Below are positions 36,168-45,534 of a stretch of 64,000 nucleotides of DNA, one piece after another. The notes beneath the pieces were generated by a model. That model ran no database searches, had not been told where the DNA came from, and saw only the letters and a list, made by a program, of their open reading frames with translations. The stretch's first letter is position 1. Every line of letters begins with the position of its first letter. The DNA is from Azospirillum thermophilum (GTDB lineage: Bacteria > Pseudomonadota > Alphaproteobacteria > Azospirillales > Azospirillaceae): assembly GCF_003130795.1 (NCBI RefSeq), contig NZ_CP029353.1, positions 1 to 64,000 of the forward strand. Direction: 5' to 3'. The position numbers and the translations under genes are program-made.

Positions 36168-36950
36168 ATGCCTGAGTTCAAGTTTTCTTTAATTTCTTCG
36201 TATGAAGCAGTTAATTTGTTAGCGCCGTGCTTTGGGGGAACCGCCCCAATACACAAGTTGCAGGCGGAAAAATGGATAAAATCTCTTTCAGAGAGTCGAG
36301 GCATTTTTGCATTCTACAGGCAAGTCACTCGATACAAAGTGGTGAATGCGTCAACAAACAATGAGGGAACCTTCTCTGACATTATTGAAGATGATGTTGT
36401 TCCGATAATGGATTTTGACAAAGAGATAACTATTGACACAGAGAAACTTTCCACGCTCCCCACGTTGCTTGGCGATACACAGAAGGACGGAGAAATCAGT
36501 GAGAAAGAAGAATTCTTTTGGGGAACACAAAATGGCGGAGCAAGAGTTCTTATAAGAACTCGCAGATATAGCAAATTGTCAGAAGGAGTTATTACAGAAT
36601 ACGTGAATTATTCGTCAGAAATATATCATTCAAAAGAGCATATACTGTGGCTGATAGGTGATCCTGGGGGGATAGAACCTATCAAGCAAGTGAAAGCTGA
36701 AAAAACTTCTGACAAACGTCAATATGCAAAACGCTGGGACTGGGAGGGCGCCCTAATTCACCTAATAAAATTAGCCGACTTAAATGGACTTCCCGAAGGA
36801 AAGGGCGTGAATGAACGCGGCAAACAGGCGCGCCTTGAAGAGATAATGGCACAATGGTTCGCAGATAAAAACAATGGCGACACACCCGCCAATAGCGAGT
36901 TACGCCACAGAGCACGACGTATCATCGACGTCCTTGGTGACATGGATTAG
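36168..36950 (+). CDS. AT-rich ORFan, island cargo
   Basis: 260 residues from ATG 36168 (MPEFKFSLISSYEAVNLLAP). I do not recognise a family. No signal peptide or membrane segment. The middle is acidic and beta-like, and the C-terminus (GKQARLEEIMAQWFADKNNG, then SELRHRARRIIDVL) is helical, with a pattern seen in small phage-encoded helical domains. Base composition is far AT-richer than the host, so it is recently acquired. It sits between the restriction enzyme and the AlpA-like gene, the cargo position of phage satellites. An in-frame earlier start at 36039 is not supported. A 22-codon open frame at 36082 has a GAGG upstream but no other support. Confidence 0.7.
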   Translation: MPEFKFSLISSYEAVNLLAPCFGGTAPIHKLQAEKWIKSLSESRGIFAFYRQVTRYKVVNASTNNEGTFSDIIEDDVVPIMDFDKEITIDTEKLSTLPTLLGDTQKDGEISEKEEFFWGTQNGGARVLIRTRRYSKLSEGVITEYVNYSSEIYHSKEHILWLIGDPGGIEPIKQVKAEKTSDKRQYAKRWDWEGALIHLIKLADLNGLPEGKGVNERGKQARLEEIMAQWFADKNNGDTPANSELRHRARRIIDVLGDMD

Positions 36951-37012
36951 CATCGCTAACGCCAACCATTCCAACCATTCCGGCCGAAACTAGAAGCTCA
37001 ATCCAACACACT

Positions 37013-37042
37013 GCCTTCCATCGACACCAGCCGATGGAAGGC
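37013..37042. promoter_or_regulatory. 11-bp inverted repeat before the AlpA-like gene
   Basis: GCCTTCCATCG and CGATGGAAGGC are separated by 8 bp, ending 5 bp before the GTG start of the AlpA-like gene. It could be an autoregulatory operator or a translation-controlling hairpin. Confidence 0.5.
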
Positions 37043-37047
37043 ACGCA

Positions 37048-37326
37048 GTGACCGACACATCACATATCCCGCTCCTAACAAAGAACTTCGCGCGCCCCGC
37101 TGTTGAATGCGCCAGTTCCCGTTTCTTCAATGAACGCCAAGTTGCTGACCTGCTGGGCGTAACCACGCGGACTTTGCAGCGTTGGCGCGTGACTGGCGAA
37201 GGCCCCGCCTGGGTTCGGATCGGGGTGCGCTTGATCCGCTACGCCGAAACCGATGTGGCTGCCTGGAAGGAACGCCACACCTACGCCCATCGGGCCGCCG
37301 AACTGGCGGGAGGGGCGAACGGATGA
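37048..37326 (+). CDS. AlpA/MerR-type helix-turn-helix protein
   Basis: 92 residues from GTG 37048. The core FFNERQVADLLGVTTRTLQRWRVTGEGPAWVRIGVRLIRYAETD is the HTH_17 winged-helix domain of AlpA/excisionase-type regulators (the wing carries RLIRY). In satellites such proteins activate excision or replication genes. The start is imperfect (no strong Shine-Dalgarno). The stop overlaps the next start (ATGA at 37323-37326). Confidence 0.85.
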   Translation: MTDTSHIPLLTKNFARPAVECASSRFFNERQVADLLGVTTRTLQRWRVTGEGPAWVRIGVRLIRYAETDVAAWKERHTYAHRAAELAGGANG

Positions 37327-37640
37327 AAGTTCGTCCAATGCCTTCCCCCCGGCCGGTATCGTTCGACCGGGTGAACGCTGCGGCGCTGGCCGCGTTGCCC
37401 GCCATCCTGGCCCGCCTGTTTCCCGCCGGGAAGCGGGAGGGGGCCGAATTCGTCATTGGCAACCTGAACGGCGATCCGGGCCGCTCCCTGCGGGTGTCGT
37501 ACCGCAAGGGCTGCTGGCGGGACTTCTCCGCCGACATCGGCGGGGCGGACCCGGTGTCCCTGGTGGCCGCCAAAGAGAGGGTGTCCCAAATCGAGGCCGC
37601 CCGGCTGCTGGGCCGCATGCTGGGGGTGGACCATGGTTGA
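37323..37640 (+). CDS. Primase N-terminal-like small protein
   Basis: 105 residues. The stretch EFVIGNLNGDPGRSLRVSYR, then GCWRDFSADIGGADPVSLVA, is the N-terminal module that precedes Toprim/DUF3987 replication proteins in islands and prophages (it resembles a degenerate zinc-binding primase domain with a single Cys). Its ATG overlaps the AlpA-like stop, and its stop overlaps the next start, so three genes are translationally coupled. Confidence 0.7.
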   Translation: MKVRPMPSPRPVSFDRVNAAALAALPAILARLFPAGKREGAEFVIGNLNGDPGRSLRVSYRKGCWRDFSADIGGADPVSLVAAKERVSQIEAARLLGRMLGVDHG

Positions 37641-39833
37641 CGCCTACGCCCCTTTGACCGTGGCGGAACGGGCGACGCTGGCCCCCGCCGCCAGCGCCCG
37701 GCCGATATGGGAAACGATCCTCCCCGTCCCGGAGGACGCCCCCCGCAGCATTCCGCCGCACCGGCTGGGCAAGCCGTCCGCCAAATGGACGTACCGGAAC
37801 CCGGCCGGCAAGCTACTGGGGCTGGTCTGCCGGTTCGACCATGAGGGCGGCAAGGACGTGCTGCCGCTCACCTACTGCCGCAACGGCGCGACCGGGGAAA
37901 CCGCATGGTGTTGGCAGGCGCTCCCGGTTTCCCGTCCGCTCTATGGACTCGACCGGATGGCCGACCGTCCCGATGCCCCGGTTCTGGTGACGGAGGGGGA
38001 AAAGACGGCGGACGCGGCGGAACGGCTGTTCCCCGACCATGTGGCCGTGACCAGCCCCGGCGGATCGAAGGCCGCCACCAAGGCCGATTGGACCCCGCTG
38101 CGGGGACGCCACGTCACGGTTTGGCCGGATGCCGACGAACCGGGCCGCGCCTATGCCGAAGAGGTTGCCCGGCTGGCGCTGGCCGCCGGGGCGGCTTCCG
38201 TCCGCATGGTGGACGCGCCCATGGTCGAATGGCCGACCGGGTGGGACTTGGCGGACGATCCGCCGCCGGACACCAGCCCCGAAGACCTGCGGGCCATGCT
38301 GGACGGCGCGCGGCAGGTGGAGGGCTTCGGCCCGCCCGGTATTGGCGGAGATGACTGGCCGCCGCTGGTGGAGTTGGACGCACCAACGCTGCCGCGACTC
38401 GACCGGGCCGTGTTGCCCTGTTGGGCTGGTGAGTTCGCCGCGTGGCTGGCGGATGCGACCGAAACCCCTGTGGAGCTTGCTGCGGCTATGGTGCTGGCCG
38501 CGTGTGCCACTGCCGCCGCCCGCCGGTTCCGCGTCATGGTCCGGCCGGGCTATTTCGAGCCGACGAACCTCTGGATTGCCGCAGCACTGCCGCCCGGCAA
38601 TCGCAAGTCTGCGGTTCAGTCCAACGCCGCCGCCCCGCTGCTGGCTTGGGAACGGGAGGAAGCCGACCGGCTGGCCGATGCCATCAAGGCCGCCATATCG
38701 GACGTGAAGACGGCAGAAGCTCGGGCAAAGGAGCTTCGGGCAAAGGCGGCAAAGGCCGCTGACGACACGGAAGCCCGCGACCTTGCCGCACAAGCCGCCG
38801 CCATCGAAGCCGACATGCCGGAAGTACCCCGTGCCCCGCAGCTATGGACCAGCGACGTGACGCCCGAAAGGTTGGGGATGATCCTGGCCGAGCATGGCGA
38901 ACGCATCGCGTGGCTTTCCAGCGAAGGCGGCATCTTCGACCTGTTGGCCGGACGCTACAGTGGTGGAGTGCCGAACCTTGACCTGATCCTAAAGGCGCAC
39001 TCGGGCGACTCGGAACGGGTGGACCGCGCCGGACGCCCGCCGGTCTTTCTGGCGCACCCGCTGCTGACGGTGGGGCTGTCCCCGCAACCGGACGTGCTAC
39101 GCGGGCTATCGAGCAAGCCGGGGTTTCGGGGGCGGGGGTTGCTGGGGCGGTTCCTGTTCCTGCTCCCGCCGTCACCGCTGGGCAACCGGACGCTGAACGC
39201 TCCCCCGATGCCGGATCGCGTCGCCAGCGCCTACGCGGCCGGGCTATGCGCCATCCTCGACGTTCCTCCCGCCGTTGGCGATGAGGGAGAGGAACGCCCG
39301 CACCTGCTGCGGCTGGCTCCCGACGCCTGTGCCGAGTGGTTGGCCTTTGCCCGCCATATCGAAACCACCATGCGGCCGGGCGGGGAATTCGAGCATGCGA
39401 CCGACTGGGCCGGCAAGGCGCCGGGTGCCGCCATCCGGCTGGCCGGTGTGCTGCATGTCATCGAGACGGTACAGGCGCAAGCCTGGGGGCGGGATATCAG
39501 TCTCGACACCATGGCGCGGGCGCTGAACATCATGGCCGTGTTCGCCAAACATTCCCGTGCCGCCCTGGACCTCATGGGAGCCGATGAAGGCACAGCCGCC
39601 GCCCGCAAGGTCTGGGAATGGATCAATGCCGGCCGGCGGGAATGCTTCGCCGTACGCGACGCCTTCAACGCGCTCAAAGGCTCCTTCCCCGCGTGGCGAT
39701 GGTCCGGGCTGCACTCGAAGCCCTAGAAGAACGCGGATACGTCGAAATCGCCGAACCGACCACATCCGGCCGGGGCCGCCCACCGTCGCCCATGGTGACG
39801 GTACGCCCGGACATCGTCGGGGGTTGGCGATGA
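37633..39833 (+). CDS. Toprim/DUF3987-like replication protein (frame break near the C-terminus)
   Basis: The intact frame runs 37633-39726 (697 residues). An N-terminal Toprim-type region shows PVLVTEGEKTADAAERLF, AVTSPGGSKAATKADW and HVTVWPDADEPGRAYAEEVA (Glu and Asp-x-Asp metal ligands). A DUF3987-like helicase-associated region follows (PTNLWIAAALPPGNRKSAVQ, ERIAWLSSEGGIFDLLAGRY). At a C4 run (39687-39690) the expected ending moves to the next frame (RVAMVRAALEALEERGYVEI, then GRGRPPSP), stopping at 39833; one more C restores it. It probably drives island replication. Confidence 0.82.
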
Positions 39834-40389
39834 GTTGGCGCGCGATTATGGGCGTTGCTCCCGCCCCGAAACACGATCCGCAGAAATCGCACAATCCGCA
39901 GAAATCGGAACAGGCCGCCATTTCTGCGGATATTGCGAATATTGCGGATGGCATTTCAACCACGACAGGGGTGGCTTCACCTGCCCCGGACGGTGCGGGC
40001 GACCAGTGGTCCGACTGGGGAACCGTCGCCGACACCAGTCGCCCCCATCGTCTCCCGAGTCGGAACCGGCGGATTGGCTGGCATGGTTCCGAACCGAAAT
40101 CGCCCGCCGCGTTCCCGCCCTTGGCGCTGCTGCCGCAGACCGGCGGGTATGGGGGATCGCGCTGAACCTGTGGCATCGCTGGCATGGCGAGCGGCCGGAC
40201 CCCGGATGTTGCGCGGGCTGTGGCCGTCCTGTCGGACAGGGCTTCCAATTACCGGACGGAGCCGCGATCCATGACGACGCGCGGTTCATCGACTGCCTTA
40301 TCCGCTACGGCCATCGTTGGCGGGGCCGCGCCGCCGCCGGGCTGTCGGCGCTGGGGTTGCGGGAACCGGATGAAGGGGGCGACCGATGA
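39830..40389 (+). pseudogene. Hypothetical island protein, probable frameshift
   Basis: ATG 39830 overlaps the end of the previous gene. The first part (MSWRAIMGVAPAPKHDPQKS, then ADIANIADG) resembles the linker-rich start of proteins that follow DUF3987 genes. The likely C-terminal part lies in the next frame: ESEPADWLAWFRTEIARRVP, RVWGIALNLWHRWHGERPD, then CCAGCGRPVGQGFQLPDG, a possible zinc ribbon. The switch falls around 40036-40062 in C-runs; one missing base would explain it. Function unknown. Confidence 0.5.
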
Positions 40390-40682
40390 CCCGCCCCGAT
40401 CCTGTGGGACCGTGGAAGCCCGACCTTCCCCCCGCCGAACGGCTGGCCCAATGGCGCGGACCGCGGGCGCTGGCGACGCCCCCGTGTCCGGGCGATGGTG
40501 GCGGGCAAGGATTGACCGGGCATAGACGGATTTTCGGCGCAGTACGCGCGGGGGATGGGATGCCCAAAGGGTTTCAGGGGGCTATGCGCGCGGGGATCGT
40601 CAAGGAGTGCCTAGAGTTTTTGGAGTCCAATAAAAAGGGATGCGCTAGGCCAAACAGGTTGACCGGACAGAGACAGGTTTGA
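40386..40682 (+). CDS. Small hypothetical island protein
   Basis: 98 residues from ATG 40386, overlapping the previous stop (ATGA). The start MTRPDPVGPWKPDLPPAERL is similar in style to small proteins at this place in related islands. The rest is not recognisable, and given the nearby frame breaks the true ending may be in another frame. Confidence 0.35.
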   Translation: MTRPDPVGPWKPDLPPAERLAQWRGPRALATPPCPGDGGGQGLTGHRRIFGAVRAGDGMPKGFQGAMRAGIVKECLEFLESNKKGCARPNRLTGQRQV

Positions 40683-42166
40683 CCTGTGGCAATGGTTCGC
40701 AGGCAGGTACGCACTGATTTCACGCGCGCACCGTCAATCCGGGCATAGCCGTTTCGGAATTTTCCGACTCGGAAAAAAGGGGATAGCGTCGGTAATGCCC
40801 ACACCCTTTGCGGCCAGCGCCCGAGAGGGAATTTCGACATAGGTATCGCGCACGCGCGCGAGAGAAGGTCACGGGGGGGCAGTCACGGGCCATGAGCCAA
40901 AAAGGGACGGACCCTTGGCACTGGAAACCTGACTGTGGGGCAGGTTTTGCAACGCCCGAAAGGCTGGGAAGTGAGGGGCCAACTTCGCATCTACTTCGCA
41001 ACCCAATACGCGCGCGAGGGGGCGGATAATGCCGCACGGTGCGGTATTTTCTGACTATGGGGAAGGGGGATAACATCCCCGGCAAAGGCAAGGGGCAGAA
41101 ACCGGACAGGTTCACCTTGCGCGCGTCAACAATTCAGATGTTGACCCTAGGGGGGGGTGCCGATCCTGACCACGGCGCAGGGCGCGACCGGATAGGGAGT
41201 CTTTCCGTGCGCGTGCAAAATGGAGGGGAAAAGGCAGGGGGGCGGTTTCGATCTTTGGGACGATTTGGGGTAGGCATCGGACAGGGGTTGAATTTTCGAG
41301 CGCAGCAAAAACAGGACCGGGAGCTATCGGGGTGCAAGGCCGCAGGATCGCGGGGACCGTCACGGGGCCGGCAGATAGGGAACGGGACGCGACAGGCCAC
41401 CCACGGGGCGGCTGACGGGCGGGGGGAAGGGGATTAAAATCTTCGGAGGGTTGCATAGGAGCGTTACCGGACAGGTTGCACGCACAGATTTAACCGCTCC
41501 GTATGATTTTGATGTGCGAACCATTGGGCTGATTGGTGCGCTCAACCCATTGTGACGTAGCGACAATCTAAATATCCGCCCCCGGATTGATTTTGAAGCC
41601 ACAGGGACAACATGGGCAATCCCCATGTCGGATAGGGGCGATAACCTGTGCGGCACTCAGGTTTCACGGCGCGGCAACTCTCCTTCCTGGGGGCAGTCGG
41701 CCAGTGCGGGGCGCCGATAATGTCGGCTATGACGTCATTTGAAAGATGCGACAGCTAAACCGATTTCATCGGGTCAGTCCAAAGGGGACGCATGCCGTGC
41801 GTGCCCCTGTGAACCCCGATCTGCTGCTGAACGTAGAACCCTGCTGACCGGCGGGCAAGTTACCGGCTGAGTTACCAGCGGGAACCCAAAAAAGGGGTGA
41901 CAGGAAACACCGGGGAAACACCCCCAACGCGCGAGAGAGGCAGCGGCAGAGTGGTTTCCATTTGGTTTCCAGCGCCTACGCGCGCGGACAGTCAACGCCG
42001 GCATCTTGATAGCAATCAAGCAAGGAAGCGAAATTTCAAGATGGGCAGTTTGACAGCGGTTAGACGGCATCGGCCCGGCTGGGGGATGCCAGCCTGGGGC
42101 CTTTGATTGCCTGTCAAAAGATCAGAGGAAATCAGAAAGGGGACGGACCCGGATTTCCGCCCGGCG
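40683..42166. other. Non-coding tail of the island with repeated GCGCGC motifs
   Basis: About 1.5 kb without coding-like frames. GCGCGC-type cores recur near 40726, 40853, 41011, 41118, 41927 and 41975, with two related copies just upstream at about 40548 and 40584. CCGGACAG recurs near 40666, 41101 and 41467. Two stretches (about 40723-40748 and 41973-42003) share ACGCGCGC ... GTCAA ... CGGCAT. A G8 run lies at about 41150. It may be the replication origin or control region of the island; this is inference from repeats and position after the primase genes. Confidence 0.45.
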
Positions 42167-42186
42167 GGTCCGCTACGGGTCCGCTG
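42167..42186. repeat. Candidate integrase arm-type site, right
   Basis: GGTCCGCTACGGGTCCGCTG, identical to 29538-29557, 69 bp inside attR. Paired identical repeats near both ends fit integrase arm sites. Confidence 0.5.
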
Positions 42187-42216
42187 CAAAATTGAGCTTG
42201 CGGACCCCGGACATGG

Positions 42217-42250
42217 AAAGGCCCCGAAAGGCGTTACCTTTCAGGGCCTT
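42217..42250 (-). terminator. Terminator of tRNA-Thr, carried by the island
   Basis: Minus-strand hairpin AAGGCCCTGAAAGG-N4-CCTTTCGGGGCCTTT just after the tRNA 3' end. Its outer stem equals that of the left-end hairpin at 29320-29353, while the inner bases differ. Confidence 0.7.
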
Positions 42251-42254
42251 AGAG

Positions 42255-42329
<75 letters not shown>

Positions 42330-42396
42330 GTCGGGCGCGGACCATAGCGAGTCGGCCAACGGGTTGCAAGAGGTGATTTTCGCGATCCGCGCGGAA

Positions 42397-44324
42397 TCAG
42401 CCATGCCGGCAGATGACCTCCAGGAAGGCGTCGGCATAGCGGTCCAGCTTGCGCGCGCCCACCCCCGGCAGGCGGGCGAAGGCGTCGCGGCTGCGCGGGC
42501 GCTGCGCCACCATCTCCAACAGCGTGCTGTCGTGGAAGATCACGTAGGGCGGCACCGCCTGGTCGCGCGCCAGCGCGGTGCGGCACTCCTTCAGCGCATG
42601 CCACAGCGCGTCGTCGGCCGCCGACAGGGCACCGCGGGCGCCGGAGCGCGACACCCCCTCGCCGGTCAGGCTGCTCGTCCCGCCGCGGGCGACATGGCGG
42701 CGCAGCGAGTCGTGGACGCTGCGGCGCCGCTCCAGCACCGGGTCCTTGCGCAGGCGGACGGTGCGCTGGCCCTTGATGATCCCGACGCCGCTGTCGGTCA
42801 GGCGGAAGCCGCCGAACCCCTCCAGATCGACCGTCAGGTGGCCCGCCGCGACGAGCTGGCGGTAGACCGACTGCCATTCGGCCTTGGACAGCTCCTTGCC
42901 GACGCCGAAGGTCTTCAGCATGTCGTGGGCCTGCTGCACCACCTTCTCGGTGGCGTTGCCCAGCAGCACGTCGATCAGGTGGCCGGCGCCATAGCGCTGG
43001 CCGGTGCGGTAGACCGCCGACAGCGCCTTCTGCGCGGCGATGGTGCCGTCCCAGGTCTCCACCGGCTCCAGGCAGGTGTCGCAGTTGCCGCAGGGCTCGG
43101 CCAGCGTCTCGCCGAAATAGGTCAGCAGGGCCTGGCGGCGGCAGCCGGCCGTCTCGCAGAAGCCGAGCAGCGATTCCAGCTTGCCGCGCTCCACCCGCCG
43201 GTGGGTCTCCCGGCCTCCGACTGCTCCAGCATCTGGCGGAGCGACACCACGTCGGCCATGCCGTAGGACATCCAGGCGTTGGCCGGCAGCCCGTCGCGGC
43301 CGGCGCGGCCGGTCTCCTGGTAATAGGCCTCCAGGCTCTTGGGCGGGTCGAGATGGCAGACGAAGCGCACGTTGGGCTTGTCGATGCCCATGCCGAAGGC
43401 GACGGTCGCCACCATGACGATGCCTTCGCCCTTGATGAAGAGGTCCTGGTTGGCCTCGCGCTGCTCGGCGGGCAGCCCGGCATGGTAGGGCAGCGCCTCG
43501 CGGCCCTGGCTGTTCAGCCAGGCCGCCACCTCCTCCACCTTCGCCCGCGACATGCAGTAGACGATGCCGGCATCCTCGGGATGGTTCTCCCGCAGGAAGG
43601 CCAGCATCTGCTGCCGCTCGCTCTTCTTCGGAACGACGCGGTAGGTGATGTTGGGCCGGTCGAAGCTGGACAGGAACACCCGCGCGTCGGCCAGCCCCAG
43701 CTTCTCGCGGATCTCGGCGCGGGTCTGGGCGTCGGCGGTGGCGGTCAGCGCCACCCGCGGCACGGTCGGGTGCCGTTCGTGAAGGATGGAAAGCTGCAGG
43801 TATTCCGGCCGGAAGTCGTGGCCCCACTGGCTGACGCAATGCGCCTCGTCCAGCGCGAACAGCGCGAGCTTCGTCCGGTCGAGCAGGTCGAGGAAGCGCG
43901 GGGTGACCAGCCGTTCCGGCGCGACATAGACGAGGTCGAGCTCGCCCCGGACCATCGCCCGCTCGACCTCCCGCGCCTCGCCGGCATCGAGGGAGGAGTT
44001 GAGGAAGGCGGCGCGCACCCCGAGTTCGCGCAGCGCAGTCACCTGGTCGCGCATCAGGGCGATCAGCGGCGACACCACCACCGCCACCCCGTCGCGCACC
44101 AGGGCCGGGATCTGGTAGCACAGCGACTTGCCGCCGCCGGTCGGCATCAGCACCAGCGCGTCGCCGCCGCGGACGACATGGGCGATGATCTCCGCCTGCT
44201 GACCGCGGAAGCTGTCATAGCCGAACACCGACCGCAGCACGTCCAGGGCGTCGCTGCCGGGGACCGCGGTGGCGGGCTCCGGGTCGGCCTTGCGGCCGCT
44301 GGTGAAGGAGAACAACGTGTCCAC
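42397..44324 (-). pseudogene. recQ: ATP-dependent DNA helicase RecQ, one frameshift
   Basis: Together the two frames encode about 642 residues. Start chosen at GTG 44324 ([15 protein letters not shown]). Helicase motifs: [17 protein letters not shown] (I), [19 protein letters not shown] (II), ALTATA (III), [15 protein letters not shown] (V) and [15 protein letters not shown] (VI). The zinc-binding and winged-helix part ([24 protein letters not shown]) and the HRDC domain (FARLPGVGARKLDRYADAFL) are in the other frame. The break is at 43209-43211, a C3 run on the plus strand where four would restore [14 protein letters not shown]. Loss of recQ function is possible, but a base-calling error is more likely. 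Confidence 0.9.
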
Positions 44325-44513
44325 GCCGATTCGATGCCGATTCGAGTCCGGATATGGGGCGGCGTGCCGGGCTCTGCCCAAAGGCTATGATGTGGCACAG
44401 ATCGGCCCGCGGGAAAAGGCGCAATCCCCCACGCAAAGGGGACAAGCGTGGTTCATCGCGTTTTACGCGAAGAACTCACTTCCTGATACAGCCAAAAATC
44501 AGTGCGGCAGCGG

Positions 44514-44955
44514 CTACAGAAGGTCGCGCAGCATCGCCACCAGCGGCACGTCGGCCGGGGGCATGGGATAGTCGCCCATGCGGTTCGGATAGACCCAGGC
44601 CAGCGTCTGGCCCTCCATCGCCGTCACCTCCCCTCCCAGACGCGGCAGACATAGAGCGGCATCAGGAGATGGAAGGTCTCGTAGCTGTGGGAGGCGAAGG
44701 TGAAGGGGGCGAGGCAGCTCGCCGCCGTGTCGATGCCCAGCTCCTCCTTCAGTTCGCGGACCAGGGCCGCCTCCGGCGTCTCGTCGGCATGGACCTTTCC
44801 GCCGGGGAACTCCCACAGGCCGGCCAGCGACTTGCCGGGCGGGCGCTGGGCCAGCAGGACGCGGCCGTCGGCATCGACCAGCGCCACGGCGACGACCAGC
44901 ACCACCGGCAGCGCGCCGGGTGCGGGGTGGAGGAGGGATCGAAGCAGGCGCTCAT
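44514..44955 (-). pseudogene. mutT: NUDIX hydrolase MutT (8-oxo-dGTP diphosphatase), frameshifted
   Basis: The NUDIX box is complete: GKVHADETPEAALVRELKEE, then LG (GX5EX7REUXEEXGU). The upstream part LVDADGRVLLAQRPPGKSLA is typical of MutT. The C-terminus (EVTAMEGQTLAWVYPNRMGD, then PMPPADVPLVAMLRDLL) is in another frame. The break at a C4 run (44630-44633) needs one more base. A likely start, ATG 44955, overlaps the GNAT stop (ATGA), but reading from it needs another 1-bp correction around 44918-44937. The core frame alone spans 44624-44905. Confidence 0.8.
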
Positions 44956-45527
44956 GACGCAGTCTCCTGAAGGGTCCGCCAGCGCCCGGCGGTGAGGTCG
45001 AAACAGGGGGCGGTCACCGTCCGGCCACGGGCAGGCAGGTCATAGAGCCTCTCGCCGTCGCGCAGGAAGCCGGCCCGCAGGAGCAGGGCCTGGGAGGCCG
45101 CGTTCCGCGGATCGGTCGCCGCCCAGACGCGGGTGAGGCCGAGGGGACCGAAGGCGGCGCCCAGCATCGCCCGCACCATCTCCAGCCCATAGCCGGAGCG
45201 CTGGTGGGGACGCCCGACCCAATAGCCGAGTTCGCCGCCGTCGGGCCGGTCCCGGTCGAGCCGCAGCCCGACGCTGCCGACCGGCCGGCCGTCCGACAGC
45301 CGCACCGCCAGAAGGTCGAAGGCGGCGCGGTCGGCGCGGTTGAGGGCCGCGAGGTCCACCCACTCCCGCCCGTCGCGCTCCGTGTAAGGATGCGGCACGC
45401 GGCCGAGCCAGCGCGCCACCTCCCACTCGCCGACCAGCGGAACGAAGCCGGGAATGTCGGCCTCGCCGAAGGGGCGGAGCAGCAGCCGCGGCGTGCGGAC
45501 CTCCTCCGGCAGGGCGGCCCCGCTCAT
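44952..45527 (-). CDS. GNAT-family N-acetyltransferase
   Basis: 191 residues of the RimJ/RimL type: RTPRLLLRPFGEADIPGFVP at the start, then VGSVGLRLDRDRPDGGELGYWVG, PHQRSGYGLEMVRAMLG (acetyl-CoA-binding R/Q-x-x-G-x-G/A region, here QRSGYG) and DPRNAASQALLLRAGF. Acceptor unknown. It lies 7 bp after argJ and overlaps mutT, so it belongs to the argJ-GNAT-mutT operon common in alphaproteobacteria. Confidence 0.88.
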   Translation of the reverse strand: MSGAALPEEVRTPRLLLRPFGEADIPGFVPLVGEWEVARWLGRVPHPYTERDGREWVDLAALNRADRAAFDLLAVRLSDGRPVGSVGLRLDRDRPDGGELGYWVGRPHQRSGYGLEMVRAMLGAAFGPLGLTRVWAATDPRNAASQALLLRAGFLRDGERLYDLPARGRTVTAPCFDLTAGRWRTLQETAS

Positions 45528-45534
45528 CGCCGGG

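Noticed and set aside
40808..41437. Two plus-strand frames (73 and 132 codons) in the island tail
   Set aside because: Gly/Arg-rich, no ribosome-binding site, interrupted by repeats; not protein-like.
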